Shown here in pieces: positions 19,630-31,262 of a stretch of DNA of 64,000 nt (the first letter of the stretch is position 1; each line of letters opens with the position of its first letter). Made by a program: the position numbers and the translations under genes. Below the pieces are notes generated by a model that saw only the letters and a program-made list of their open reading frames with translations, did not search any database and was not told the DNA's origin. Source of the DNA: Chara braunii (taxonomy: Eukaryota; Streptophyta; Charophyceae; Charales; Characeae); assembly GCA_003427395.1 (NCBI GenBank), contig BFEA01000601.1, positions 319,905 to 383,904 of the forward strand. The letters are read 5' to 3'.

Positions 19630-20554
19630 TAATCGTTCCTCCTCCTCGCTACTACTTGCATCACTCGTGAGCTACAGTGGTGTGGTACAAACTAGAATCC
19701 ACACTGAATCCAACCTCAGCATGACACCGAACCGAGTATGATATTCAACTACTTTCGATCGGCCTAGAGCGAAGTAGTCAAGTGGTCAACAACAACTAAT
19801 GTTAGATCACAGAATGCAATGCAGCAAGGAAGATACTATCCTATCTACAACTGTCTGTCAGTTGTCACCAAGTCCGTACAACTAAATAATCAAAAATAAA
19901 TAGTGCACAAGTGGAGATGTATGCTGCACCTGTGGAGATGTATGTTGGATGGCAGTCCCTATAATCAGTGCCACAACGAACAATTCTCGGTATCCCCCCC
20001 GCCCCCATATCCCTCTTGAGTAGTCCCTTTGTGTCAACGCCCTAAGCATCTGGTTCGGCAACGTGTCTGAAGGTGTGCAATCCGGCTCACCCCTGTGCCC
20101 CAAGTCTATGCTAAGTCCACCAGCCCCTGCACTTTGTTTACCCTCTCAAGCAACGAGCCTTACTTTCGGTTTGATCTGGCTGATCAAAAGGCAGTTTAAG
20201 GACAGCCCCCAAGGTCCTCAGGAATTATTTAACATCGCAGACAGGACAACGATCACAGCCAGGGTTCAAATCTGAAACCCGCCAAAAATATTTATAGACG
20301 GTCTGGTGAGCGTCTGTCAAAGGGCTGAAATGGCCAACATGACCTCTATTGCGCAGCAGCAGAACCAAGGACTTGTGGCAAAGCATGCGTGTACTAGTCC
20401 CAACGCGTTGGCATGGTGACCGTGACCCGAGTGCTTTGTCCAGGGCCCTTCAAAGGCTTCGTGCGTCTCCCACCAGCTTGCTGCCCAGGAAGAATGTCGA
20501 CTCTCAAGGTTGAGCGCTCGAGACACCTCGCAATGAGAGGACTCTCAAGACATA
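19630..20554 (-). other. Leader of A, gag-proximal half
   Basis: Non-coding. Collinear in sense with the B leader: TTGAGAGTCCTCTCATTG near 20550, CTCAACCTTGAGAGTCG, GGGCCCTGGACAAAGCACT, GGTCACCATG, and the conserved block at 20219-20256. It is cut at 20554 by D and continues at 45758. Confidence 0.7.
20219..20256 (-). promoter_or_regulatory. Conserved leader block (A copy)
   Basis: In sense it reads GTGATCGTTGTCCTGTCTGC followed by GATGTTAAATAATTCCTG. The same block lies in the leaders of B and F. Confidence 0.6.
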
Positions 20555-21125
20555 TGTCACATGCCCAGTTGGCCGATGTACATAATAACCGAGGATCCGC
20601 AATGTGATAAAAAGGACTGAATGGACAATGCAGTGCAAGTGAAGTCTCAACAAGCAGTGTACATTCTGATACATACAAAAATGGTGCTTTATAGCGCAGG
20701 GAAGACTTAGATACAAGTCCTAACCTGACCGAGATTGACCTTTATCACGTAGTGCAAAATAGCATAGCAGAATGCTAGAATATCAATAACTAGCCCAATC
20801 AATGTTGCAACGCAGACTAAACATACATCATTCTCATCACAAGGTGTGAAGAGATCTGGCGCTATACACGGGAAGAAGGCTCCAGGCCCTAATCATGCAC
20901 AGACGAAGAGGAGGGGAGCAAACGAAGAAGAGGGGGAGAGATGGGCATGTCGTCAACACCAAGTCTTTGTCACAAGTCCCAAATAATCCCTCGTCAAAAT
21001 GTATGAAGCCCAAATGTCGAGTCTGGATCCAAATGTCACCAAGCTCTCTCTTTCTCTCGTAGTCTGCTGATGCAGTGAAGTCGGGTAGCGGGAGGGTGAG
21101 AGGGAGCTGGTGGACTGAGAAGAGG

Positions 21126-21171
<46 letters not shown>

Positions 21172-21888
21172 GCCACGTACTAACCTGTGAAGATGGCGTT
21201 GTGCTGCAGGTACCTCGAAGGCGAAGCTGGAGCTATGGCGNTGNAGGTAAGTATCCCTGGCCTCCGCCTAATCTCTCTCTCTCTAGTACTACTCTAGCTC
21301 CTATGGCGCCCACCGCTGAAGACTACTGCTAGCGCTACTAGGGCCCAGCGCTGAAGACTACTGCTAGCGTTACAACTACTCCTGCAGCGCTCCTCCAAAG
21401 TCCTGCTGCCAAATCCTGAAGACTGCCTCCTGCCTCCTGAACTGCACATGAAGTGTTTGGGAAGTACCTACGACCTACCTACTGACCTGCAGGGCGCGCC
21501 AATCCTATATAGTGCTGGCCCGTCCAGGAGGCTGCTCTTGCCAATGCCGAAACGTGCGAAACCCTAGGGTTGACGCTCCATTAGGGGTTGTCTTGAAAAC
21601 AGGCCTAAAATGGCCTGTGCTAAAACCCTGGTTTGTTGCCCGAGTTTCAAGGCGGGTCGGACTGAGGAGGGCCTGAAAATGGCCCTCAAGTTTCAGGCTG
21701 AAAATACACAGGGTCGGAAAGGCCCTGCTTTAGCCTGAAACGACACAGGGCCTGTAGGCCCTTGTTTTCAGGCTTTCAGGCTGAAACGACACAAGGCTTG
21801 TAGGCCCTTGTTTTCAGGCTTTTGGCCTGAAAACGTCACGGGCCTGAAAGAGGGCCCGTGCAGCCTATTGCAAGCGCAACATGTAACA
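20555..21888 (-). repeat. 3' LTR of element D
   Basis: Starts TGTCACATGCCC on the plus strand and ends CATGTAACA. It contains a (CT)n run at 21131-21168, TATA-like CTATATAG at 21505-21512, GCTATGGC at 21232-21239 with two ambiguous bases just after (21241, 21244; the 5' LTR has C at both), and a GC-rich end with repeated TTTCAGGC/GGCCTGAAA words. One such block (about 50 bp, 21740-21830) is duplicated relative to the 5' LTR. Confidence 0.85.
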
Positions 21889-21903
21889 CCCCCCCCCCTC
21901 CTT
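21889..21903 (-). other. Polypurine tract of D
   Basis: In sense AAGGAGGGGGGGGGG directly precedes the LTR start TGTTACATG. The PPT primes plus-strand DNA synthesis. Confidence 0.75.
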
Positions 21904-22348
21904 GTAAAGTCAAGCCGAGGCGAGGGTGAAGCTGACAATCTGAAGGTGGAACGTGGATCCGGGTGCGACATGGAGCCGAAGATACCGGCTTGCCTTGCAT
22001 CTTGCGTCCGTAGTGTGTGAGAACATCTGGAGTTGTTGCCTGGAGTTCCGCACGAGTCAACCAACGGTCAACTCTGTGACTGCACTACGCAAAGTGTACC
22101 AAGTGCTCAGTTGGCCTGTTGTCGTAGAGCCGCTGGGAGATGATGTCTCCGACCTCTTGAAAACCGTCCATAAAGGGTGGGTCTTGCGATCGTCGCCCGG
22201 GAAAATCGTCATGTTCCGCTGGTGTGTAAAGAGCCAGCTTTGAGCAATGAAAGACCGGGTAGACGGGCAAGTGGGCGGGCACCTGAATAGTGTAGGAAGG
22301 TCCCCCGGGTGCATCCCCAGCGGGTGCCACCATCGCCCAGGGCCCCAT
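21904..22348 (-). pseudogene. Integrase tail and chromodomain-like segment of D
   Basis: Minus-strand frame 22348-22085: APGGPSYTIQVPAHLPVYPV, FHCSKLALY, DDFPGRRSQDPPFMDGFQEV, GDIISQRLYDNRPTEHLVHF. After a stop it continues WLTRAELQATTPDVLTHYGRKM-like in another frame to about 21990. The HLVHF...WLTRAEL segment fits the chromodomain position of a chromovirus integrase. Confidence 0.75.
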
Positions 22349-23369
22349 TCATTTCGGGAGGAGCTTGCGAGAGATATCTTGTTGAAGGCTGAATTCAGCG
22401 GTGGAAACCCAAACGAGATCGCCGACGCGGAATGGGCAAGGAAGACAATGGTGATTGGCCTGCTGGCTCATGCGTTGCTGCGTCTTGGCCATCTGGTCGC
22501 GTGCCTTGACAAGTAGCTCTTGCATCCGACGCAAGAAAAGAAGATGGTTGACGCTCTCGGTCGTTCGTGGAATGATTGTGTCCAACGACGAAGTGACCGG
22601 CGAGCCGTGCTCGAACTCGAAGGGCAACGTCCCGATAGTCGGGTGGATGGACGAGTTATATGCCAACTCTACATCTGGCAGCCGCTCAGCCCAATCCTTT
22701 TGGTCGGGACGTATGAGAGTGCGAAGGAGAACCTGTGCGGTCTGATGCGCCCTCTCCGTTTGGCCATTGGTTTGGGGGTGGCGGGCCGAACTTGGCTTGA
22801 GAGATGAGCCCCATCGTTTGATGAGCCCCAACCAAAAATCGGACATGAACTGAGTTTCGCGGTCGCAGACGATTTCCTTGGGGTAACCCTTGGTTCGAAT
22901 CCAATCAGCGTAAAGAACGTTGGCCAACTCCGGTGCCTTGGCATGATAGCGGCAAGGCAAAAACATGGCAAACTTGGTGAGTCCGTCGACCACCGTGGAA
23001 ATCCCATCCACACCGGTCTTGTGCTTGGGGAATGGCCCGGTAATGTACATGGCAATCGCTTCCCTTCAGTGCAAGGGACCGGTAGCGGTCGCAACTCGCC
23101 GTACGAACGACGGTTGCGGGATTTGCAACGTCGCAAACCTCGCATGACTCGCAATAGCGTGTGACGTCGTCGAGAAGGTTGGGCCACCAAAATCGCTCGA
23201 GAAGTCGGCCAATCGTGCGATTGACTCCAAAGTGTCCGGTGGCGGGAGCATCGTGCAACTCGCCAAAAAGCCGTGTACTCAAGTGAGAGTCACCTGGTAC
23301 GCAAAGAAGGTCCTTCCCCCACGTGTGGACAAGCAAGTACCCCTCTTGGATCCGATAGTGAGAAGGCAC
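22349..23369 (-). pseudogene. Integrase of D
   Basis: The zinc finger (HDAPATGHFGVNRTIGRLL ... CESCEVCDVA) is in frame 23369-22905. The core is in frame 23050-22349: AMYITGPFPKHKTGVDGIST, VDGLTKFAMFLP, IVCDRETQFMSDFW, ARHPQTNGQTERAHQ and RPDQKDWAERLPDVELAYNS. The second Asp and the Glu are present. The first, normally in SMDFITG, is absent because the sequence reads MYITG. A frameshift separates finger and core. The integrase would have inserted D cDNA, but this copy cannot be catalytic. Confidence 0.85.
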
Positions 23370-23860
23370 CGGATTAGGAGAGGACCAATTTGCGTACTTG
23401 TCACGAAACTCGGGTCAGATTGGTAGCCGCGAATGAAACTGTCCCGCAGGTCATCACCGATCTCGAAGGTCGAGTAAACTGCGATACAATGATCCGGACG
23501 CCGTGAAAGAGCATCCGCAAAAGGGTTTGCCTTCCCCGGAATATGATCAGGAAAGAAGTCAAATTGGTCGATGAAAGCCATCCATCGGGCGATGGTGCTA
23601 TTGACGGTGTCTTGGGTCTTGTAGAACACCTCTGCGGATAATAGCGCGGCGCACATCCTCTCCGAAGTCAAACTGCCAATCCTCGCATTGAAGCTTGGAC
23701 AAGTAGGACGCGATACCCCCTTGATGAAACGTTGGTAGTAGCCGGCAAGGCCAAGGAACGAACGGACGTCCGTGACGTTCCGCGACTCTGGCCACTCTTG
23801 GATGGCTCGAATCTTGTTCGATAGCGGACTGATGCCCTCCGGTGTGACAAAATGGCCCAC
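23279..23860 (-). pseudogene. RNase H of D
   Basis: The frame reads GHFVTPEGISPLSNKIRAIQEW, VRSFLGLAGYYQRFIKG (RT thumb), then breaks; fragments of RNase H remain: MAFIDQFDFFPDHIPGKANP, FADALSRRPDHC (the end of RNase H). The centre with TDAS, REL and SDH motifs is deleted: about 23610-23700 passes directly from the connection to the KTQDTVNSTIARW segment. It is truncated and inactive. Confidence 0.75.
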
Positions 23861-24820
23861 GTATTCCGGATCTTGCCGAACAAATTAGCACTTGTCACGG
23901 TTGGCCTTGTACTTGGCGCGACAGATTGTCTCCAACACTCGTCGAAGGTGCTCAAGATGATCCTCCAATGAGCGGCTATAGACGAGAATGTCGTCTAAGT
24001 AGACCAGCACGAACCGGTCCAACATCGCATGAAACTCGTTGGTCATTGCCGCTTGAAAGGGTCGTCAGGGCGTTGGTGAGGCCAAAAGGCATGACCACCC
24101 ACTCAAAATGCCCGTACCGCGTTCAAGACGCGGATTTGTAGCAATCGCTCGCTCGGATCGAAATCTGATGGTATCCCGACTTCAAATCCAACTTAGAGAA
24201 GTACTTTGCGCTGCCCAATTGCTCAAGAAGATCGTCGATGCGAGGGAGAGGCCCCGCATTCTTGACGGTTTGCGCGTTAACATCGCATGAAACTCGTTGG
24301 TCATTGCCGCTTGAAAGGGTCGTCAGGGCGTTGGTGGCCAAAAGGCATGACCACCCACTCAAAATGCCCGTACCGCGTCTTGAACGCGGATTTGTAGCGA
24401 TCGCTCGGTCGGATCGAAATCTAATGGTATCCCGACTTCAAATCCAACTTAGAGAAGTACTTTACGCTGCCCAATTGCTCAAGAAGATCGTCCATGCGAG
24501 GGAGAGGCCCCGCATTCTTGACGGTTTGCGCGTTGAGCTTGCGGTAGTCGATGCACAATCGTAGATCCCTGATCTTCTTTCGTACAAAGCGAACTAGCGC
24601 TCCGTATGGAGAGCTACGAGGGTGGATCCATCCCTTGTCCAACAAGTCGTCGAGTTGCGCGCGGAGGACCGTAAGCTCCTCCTCGCTCATGCGATAAACG
24701 CAACCTTTCGGCGGCACAGCACCGGCCTCAAGAATGATCTCGTGAGAAATTGGCCAATCCGGCACCACACCGGTAGGTGACTCGAAGATGCCAGCGAACT
24801 CGTCAAGCAACCTCACCACA
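23861..24820 (-). pseudogene. Reverse transcriptase of D with internal tandem duplication
   Basis: Sense order: [60 protein letters not shown], then a 257-bp unit (24282-24538) that is repeated at 24025-24281 with only scattered differences, then FVLVYLDDILVYS (about 24012-23980) and CRAKYKANRDKC with a stop before FVRQDPEYVGHF. YLDD is intact, but the duplication, a small deletion (GTGAGGCC/GTGGCC) and stops break the protein. Confidence 0.85.
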
Positions 24821-25662
24821 CAGGGGTCCGAAGACAAGACTGTGGGTGAAGAGTCGGCTACCGCAACGGTCCGTGGGAAGCATAGGCCGATTTCCTCGGG
24901 CTGCTCGTAAGCACAAGTAGCCCGGAATGACTTGGTCGTCACCACTTGGCACCGAATCGAAGGGTGCGGAAGAGGAATAACACACGACACTTCGGCGCCG
25001 AAGGCGTCACGAACGGTAAGAGTCCGCCGGTGGAAGTTGACCGTGTGATCCGCACTTGCAAGCCAAGGCATTCCCAAAATAATGAAGAAGTCCGTGTCCA
25101 AAATGTCGAATATCACCGGTTCGCATGCATGAGGTGCGAAATACATTAGTACGGCCTCGATGTAGCGGTCAATAAGCTGCGGCGTCCTTCCGTCCACCAA
25201 CTTGATCGCTGTCGGGTTTGCCTTCCTTCGAGCTTGTGCGCCAAGGCCAGCCTTTTGCATAAAGGCCTGACTCATAAAATTGTGAGGCGCGTCGTTATCC
25301 AGCAAAGCGTTGCAGGACGCTTGCCCAACTTGGATGCGGACATAGAGGAGCGGTGCGTTGTTGTCATCGTACCGCTGCTTGCGAAACTTGCGGGCCACCT
25401 TGGTAACACACGCAAGGATGTCCCCCACCGTAACTTCGTCATCCGTCGGCGAAGTTGGTGGTGCATAGAAGGATAAGTACGTTTGAAGATGAACGCATAA
25501 TGCTGAGCATTGCGGTCTCGGCAAGCGACCCATGGTCGGGAGAGGAAGCCATGTGAAATCCTCGGATGTGAGCGGGTCCAATACCTTTATGTTTGACGAA
25601 TCTGTGAAGAACCACTTGACGACGATAAGTTGCCGTTGTCGGACGGAGAAGATGCCGCACAC
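24821..25662 (-). CDS. Protease and PR-RT linker of D
   Basis: Part of a 413-aa frame (25662-24421) that also holds the first RT motifs. Protease: [39 protein letters not shown], then [20 protein letters not shown], the conserved flap-side ILGMPWL. The active-site triplet, normally DSG, is DND, so the Gly that shapes the catalytic loop is Asp. The linker includes [20 protein letters not shown] and [20 protein letters not shown]. The frame is otherwise open and one of the longer ones here. Confidence 0.8.
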
Positions 25663-26966
25663 ACCTCTTGTCCTTGAGCACGAGTACCCAGCGCAGGAAC
25701 GAGTCGGGCAGCATAGTCCTCAACAGAATAAAGAAGAGGACTATCGACTTCCGCATGTGCCTCAGAACGAAGGGCGGTCACCCGCGAAGTGACCGGTTTT
25801 GAAGGCGTCGAGTGTCGTCGAGTCACTCCTGACAGTGCTCAATTTCGCGATTTGCCCTTGCCTTTCGACTGGCAGGCCATTGTGTCGTGGAGACTTGCAG
25901 TTACACCACAGACAATAGCGGAATCTCGTGTGTGCCTTGTATGCTTGCTCGGAGAGACCGTAATGGGACCATGGGGCTGGAGCTGCTGCACCGGGCCAAG
26001 GGCTAGATGCGGTGTTTGTCTTCGCCTTGCCTCGTCCACGGCCTTTGTCGGGGCGGCCACCTTCCCAGGCGGTTGCGAGTCTGTCCCCTTTATTGGCAGA
26101 CACGGCCTCGCTAGTTCAGGCGTTTGGCGTTGCCGCCTCGACCACGACCACTTTCGGCCGACGGTGATCTCTGCTCATGCCTGATGCAGACGAACGCTGG
26201 AGATTCTTCGCCTCCTTGTTCGTGACAATAATCTGCGCGGCGTTGTCAAAGATTTCCGCCAGTGTCGTCAGGGTGTCCTCGACGTGAGTCAAGGCATTGC
26301 CCAACGCCGAACACGACCTCGAGATGAAGTAGTGTTTGATGGCTTTGAAGCCCGTTTGGATGTCTGGGACGGATGTCAAGTGTTGGTACTCGGCAATCCA
26401 ATCAACACTCGACAACGTGCCTTGTTCGAAGACCATCAACTTGTCCATTGCCTTGATCTCCGACGGCTCTAGTTGGAACCGCTTATGCCACACCGCCTTA
26501 GATCATCCCAACTGATCTTGGTATGTAAGTCGGCAGCCACCACTCCGTACTTGGACAAGAGATTGTCCAACCATGCTTGGCACGCGTGGTGCTTGTGTTC
26601 GCTGACGTGGTGGAGCTGCAACTTGAGCTCGAACTTGCGAAACCATGGAATTGGGTCCATCTTCGTCAAGTCGCAGAAGATCTCCTACGAATCGAACTTT
26701 GCCGTTGTCTCGCGCGGTTCCGAGCTCAAGTGGTTGGCGGCAGTACAGATCCACTGCTTGTGTTCCGGTTTGCTGTAACCGCACGCCGTCCTGAGGGATC
26801 CGACGTCAATCTTTAATGCCTCGAGGCGATCGGAGGGGTTGGAAGAGTTGGGAACGGGGGCGGCGACGGTTTGTTCCAGCTGCTGGAGGCGGTTGGTCAG
26901 TTGGTCAAACACCTGATTGTGTATGAACCGCGTCGTCGAGGTTGTGAATGTCCTCCTGCTTTGCAA
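25439..26966 (-). pseudogene. Gag of D
   Basis: Pieces in order: 26966-26685 RFIHNQVFDQLTNRLQQLEQ (coiled coil) and NPSDRLEALKIDVGSLRTA; 26669-26469 MTKMDPIPWFRKFELKLQLH and HHACQAWLDNLLSKYGV; 26493-26116 WHKRFQLEPSEIKAMDKLMV and FEQGTLSSVDWIAEYQHLTS; 26103-25762 a basic stretch RPDKGRGRGKAK and a zinc-knuckle remnant CLWCNCKSPRHNG. Gag capsid of the retrotransposon Gag family (WxxxxxFExGxxSSxDWIAEYQ pattern). Three frameshifts. Confidence 0.75.
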
Positions 26967-27163
26967 ATTTTTTTTAATAGAAAATATAATCCCGAATTTT
27001 GCAAGCTCAGTAGGTCTCCCAAGCTCCCTTGAAGTGCCAAATTATCAATGAGAAAAAATTGCGAACTTTCAGACTGCCAATGGTTATCAAGTAATGAAAA
27101 TCCTAGAACTGCGAATAAGAAAAAAATTCCGAAAAGAAATACCCAATATTACTCAGATGAGAG
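26967..27163 (-). other. Leader of D, gag-proximal part
   Basis: AT-rich non-coding sequence with A runs. It stops at element B. The rest of the leader, of the same AT-rich style (AAAAAATATTCCGAAC-like words), is at 44061-44468. AGAG at 27160-27163 and 44061-44064 is the candidate 4-bp duplication made by B. Confidence 0.65.
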
Positions 27164-28071
27164 TGCGAGGACACAGCCTCTATGAGCCCCTTTCAGGCCC
27201 TTTTCATCAGCACGTGGACCGCCCTAAGTGAAGGCAGGCTCGACGAGGACCTCAGGGCCTCTATTTCGGCCACCACGCAACGAAGGAAAGGTGCGCAACG
27301 CAAGTTGGTTGAAAGAACCCAGGCCCTGGGCCCGCATATTTGCATGTATCAAAAGCAGGCCCTGGGCTGGATACGGGGTATGGGTCAGACACAGGCCGAA
27401 GGCAGTTGGGCACAAGCAACCACCTCAAGCCTTAGGCCTGATCTGTTTCGGGCTGGGCCTCAGCCTACCGGGGCCTACCGGAAGCTTCTTGGAAAAGGCC
27501 CAGTGCAGCCTGGGACAGAACGCAGCCAGGCCACTTCCATATAGCAAAGGGCCTGCCTCCACATTTGGCATTCGGGTGCTGGCTGCATGTTGCGCAAAGC
27601 GCTGAAGCTGGCTGGCACTCACGCGCTCACGGGCGAGCAGGAAGGAGCAGGCAGCCATAGTCGAGCTGCGCTGCAGTAAGCTGGGTGTGGCGCAGGGTGG
27701 TCCTTGGGTGCAAGTGGCATCTGTGTTGAGGACGAGGTTGTGAGTGTGGCGAGAGACTACCTGGTGCTGGAAGCGTGCGGCATCGTATTTCGGGGGGCTG
27801 TTGACGTCATCTTCAGCATTGTAGTCTAGGCTAGATAGGATCTGCCATCTGTAGTCTGGGCGTTGAGCGCCAGATAGGTTATCAACATTAGTTCTTTGTT
27901 GATGATGATGACAAGACTGTACCAACATTGTCAATTATGGACTTGTGGTGTTCTCTTATTTGGTGAAACTCGTGATGCAATTTTGCTCTTGGTTCAAGGT
28001 CACGACTATCTGGTCTTATGTGTATGATGCTGTTTGATTGTTGAAGTTCGCTATTGCTCATCTTCCTTGCA
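27164..28071 (+). repeat. 5' LTR of element B
   Basis: Starts TGCGAGGACACAGCC, ends CATCTTCCTTGCA. The first half is rich in AGGCC/GGGCC words. TATA-like CATATAGC is at 27539-27546, GCCATAGT at 27653 (one base from the shared octamer), TGACGTCA at 27802-27809. It aligns with the 3' LTR (43501-44060) on both sides of the deletion there. Confidence 0.85.
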
Positions 28072-28073
28072 AT

Positions 28074-28084
28074 TTGGTATCGGA
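28074..28084 (+). other. Primer-binding site of B
   Basis: TGGTATCGGAG, two bases after the LTR end, complementary to the 3' end of initiator tRNA-Met apart from A/G at position 8 (TGGTATCAGAG is usual in plants). Confidence 0.85.
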
Positions 28085-29274
28085 GTTGTGGTACGATTGC
28101 GCTCATATGGCGCTCGTCTTCTGCTTAATGCGGTACATATATGCGGTCTGCTTGGTGAGTTGGGCCGTAAGTGGTGTGTAGTGAGGAAGGCGGAGACAAG
28201 TAAGTGGCGACCCAGGAGGTGAAGGGATCGCCAGGAAGGCTACGTGGTGTAACGTGGATCTGGACAGTGTGATGAGAACTATCTGATGTGCGATTGGTCC
28301 TGAGGTGGAAAGACGTGCAATGCTGGTTGTGCCGAAGCAATGACTGGTCATCACAATCGGCGTCAGGTCATCTGGTGAGATTATCTCTGTGTTTGGGGGC
28401 ACCTATTTGAGGTATGTTGCTCTTAACCTTATCTACCCTCGTCGACACTTATACCGTGAGGTTGTGTGTTCCTTCTTGAGAGTCCTCTCATTGTGAGGTG
28501 TCGAGTGCGCTCAACCTTGAGAGTCGGCAACGTTCACGTGGAGCATCTGGGAGAAGATGGGCGGAGCTTTCTGAAGGGCCCTGGACGAAGCACTGGGTCA
28601 TGGTCACCATGACAACCCACCGGGAGTAGCGCATGCATGCTTTGCTGCTTGTCCTTTGTTCACCTCGCTGCGCTATCAGATGGGTTCTGAAGGGCAGGCC
28701 AGCCCTAAGTGGGAGACGAGACCGGGCGTCTTTAAATAAACACCAGAAGGGGAAAACATTGGTTGTGATCGTCGTATTGCTGCGACGTAAAATAATTCCT
28801 GTTGTAAGGCTCGTGGACACGAGGATAACCATAGTGCAGGGCTGGCCAGCTGGCACAGGGGTGAGTCGTGCACACCTTTAGTCACACACTGCTCTCTGGA
28901 TAGCTCAGGGACGCTGACGTCAAGTGACACTCAAGGGAACTAAGGGAGGGGTAGATTTCAGGTGACAAGTTTGAGAAAAATTCTATACTGTCCTCATCCA
29001 CACAAATGATTCTATTTTTATGTTTTGATTAGTTTAGATGTACAACCATTTGACATCTGACAAACAGCATAATTAGAACTCTCTCTGCATTGTGCAATCT
29101 ATTCACGGACTAATCAAACTTAAAAATAGTTTCGTTTGTAGGAATCTGACTTACTTGTTGTGCCCGAGTGTACGGTCTCTGATATAGCCACCAATTAATT
29201 TTATTGGTCTGCGCATTACACTGCGGTAGGCATCTAGAGTGTACTAGTGCAGATTGTGTGCAGTGTTGTAGCTT
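28085..29274 (+). other. Leader of B
   Basis: Non-coding, about 1.2 kb. It is collinear with both halves of the A leader, which proves where D cut A. The conserved block is at 28765-28801 and TGACGTCA at 28915-28922. No open frame with protein-like sequence was found. Confidence 0.7.
28765..28801 (+). promoter_or_regulatory. Conserved leader block (B copy)
   Basis: GTGATCGTCGTATTGCTGCG followed by ACGTAAAATAATTCCTG; compare A (20256-20219) and F (8214-8181). Most of the 37 positions agree in all three. Confidence 0.6.
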
Positions 29275-31262
29275 ATGCGCGACTGGGAGGACACTAGAGA
29301 GAACGACCGACTCTTGCGTTCACGTAGACCTCGGATCGCCCACTCGGCTTTAGGACCAGAGGGCAACCGACATCTGTTCCGCCAACTTAGAGAGAGGCAG
29401 CAGCAACAGAGGAGGGCTAGAGCAGCGGAGGCTAGCAGGGCGCTCGTAAGTGAAGCCGCAGCTTCGGAAGCAATGGCTACCTCTGCGCAACAGACTTCTC
29501 AGGTAGGTAGTTCAGCATCTTTAGGGTCAACAAGGTCTGCAGGGTCTACCGGCTTAGTAGGGTCAACAGGCTCTATAGTGTCAACGGTTGTGCAGGCTTT
29601 GGGAGCTGCTGCTCGCGAGGCCATTAGTGATGACTCCCGAGGAGGTCGCCATACAGCGAGCTGCTGCTCGCGAGGCACAACTACAACAGCCTTTGGGAGA
29701 GATTAAGGCTGAGAAAGAGAGAATGATTAGAAGAAGAGCCAGGATGCAGCGGAGGCAAGCGGACGTCAGTGAGTTAGAGGAGATGGACCCAGCAGAGATG
29801 GATGATGATGTGAGAACCATACGGTCGGTCCTGTTAAGTATAGTGGAAATACAGGACATCCAACAGAGTCTAGCTGTGTTAGTCGGGCGGATGCAGGCGT
29901 CACCATCACCGCCCGGGCCACGTGCCTGGCCCGTTGCACATCCTCCTCCTTTTGTCCCACCGGTGACTGGGGTAACCCCATATACAACCCCAACATCGGT
30001 TCAGACCGTTTCCCTCGGCATGCCATTATCAAGAGGGCTCTCAGCAGGTCCTAGTTTGCAGGTTCCTGTACAACCACTGTATTCCCAACCTCCGTTGCAG
30101 ATTGCAATCACAACGCAACCTGTTGTCTCGCAGCTTGTACAGCCGCAGTACACAACCCCTGCAGCCAGTGCAGCCGCCTACATCACAGGGTCCACAGCCC
30201 AGTGGGATGCAGGGACCGGGACAAACTCGGTGGGTACCAAAGACGACCATCGCCATGCCTAAACCCTTCACAAGGGATAAGAGGGGCGAAGACCTCGACA
30301 CTCGGTTGAGGGCAGTGCCGGTCTATGTCAAGTGTAAACTCACCTTGCCGCACGAGGAAGTGCTTGTGGCTGCGTCTTACCTAGAGGGTAGTGCAGCAAG
30401 ATGGTTGAGTGGTTTAGTACAGCTGCAGGGATACGGTCATGACTTTCGCGCTTGGGCGGTCACCCAACAATTGGATGACTTCCTCAAGTTCGAGGAAGAA
30501 AGGTGGCGTGATCCTCAGGAGGCCCAAAAGGCCACTGATGCGATCCTGACACTGCACACGAGGCAGTTCAAGTCAATGAGGGAGGCCACCAACGTTGTAG
30601 AGCGTCTGATCTGTGTTCCTGGGGTGCGCTACGATCCCCAGGTTTTACTCACCTCCTACCTGAGATGCTTTCCTATGCCTCTCAGGAATCAGTCGGCAGG
30701 TGAGGCCAACATCAATGTTCACAACTTCCCCTCGTTTAGCAAGAAGGCCCTAGACCTTGAGGCGAAGATAGGGCATGGGCAGGCACCCACTACGGATGGT
30801 AGGAAGAAGACATTGCCTCCCAACTGGAAGGCGAAGGGTCGCATAATGTTTGTCGACAGTGATGGTTCAACCATCGAGTTATACGATAACTTCCAGGACG
30901 GAGTAGGTTCAGAGGCTGGCAGCGTTGAAGCTTCAAGGGGTGGAGTTGTCGCTGCCGTAGCTCAAAAAGGTATAGCGACCGGTAGACGCCGTGGAGGCTC
31001 CCGATCAAGGAGTCAAGTTGACCCCATCGCTCCCCCATGGGAGAAGGCGGGTCTCACAGAGGACGTGTGGAGAGATTGGTACACACGACAGGCTAGCATT
31101 AGTTGTGGTCAATACAGCCATAACCAATTCAAGTGCCGTAATAAGAAGGTGATCGATAAGATCCCGCCTACGATAGGGCAGGCGTTTGGATCCTCCCATC
31201 CCGTCGGTAGAAATGTAGCTAGTACTTCAGGCACTGCTGTAGGAAACGCGTCGGGCCAGTAG
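29275..31262 (+). pseudogene. Gag of B in three frames
   Basis: Frame 29275-29706 begins MRDWEDTRENDRLLRSRRPR with a coiled coil (FRQLRERQQQQRRARAAEAS). Frame 29588-30262 continues QRAAAREAQLQQPLGEIKAE, a basic coiled coil, then a Pro/Thr/Gln linker. Frame 30102-31262 (386 aa) is the capsid: MPKPFTRDKRGEDLDTRLRA, EVLVAASYLEGSAARWLSGL, EERWRDPQEAQKATDAI, GVRYDPQVLLTSYLRCF, INVHNFPSFSKKALDLEAKI. The zinc knuckle reads SISCGQYSHNQFKC, with the first Cys of CCHC replaced by Ser. Two frameshifts otherwise separate a near-complete Gag. Confidence 0.85.

Noticed and set aside
20837-21169. Arg/Glu dipeptide-repeat proteins at CT runs (also 44885-45127 and 63689-63970)
   Set aside because: Direct translation of (CT)n/(GA)n microsatellites.
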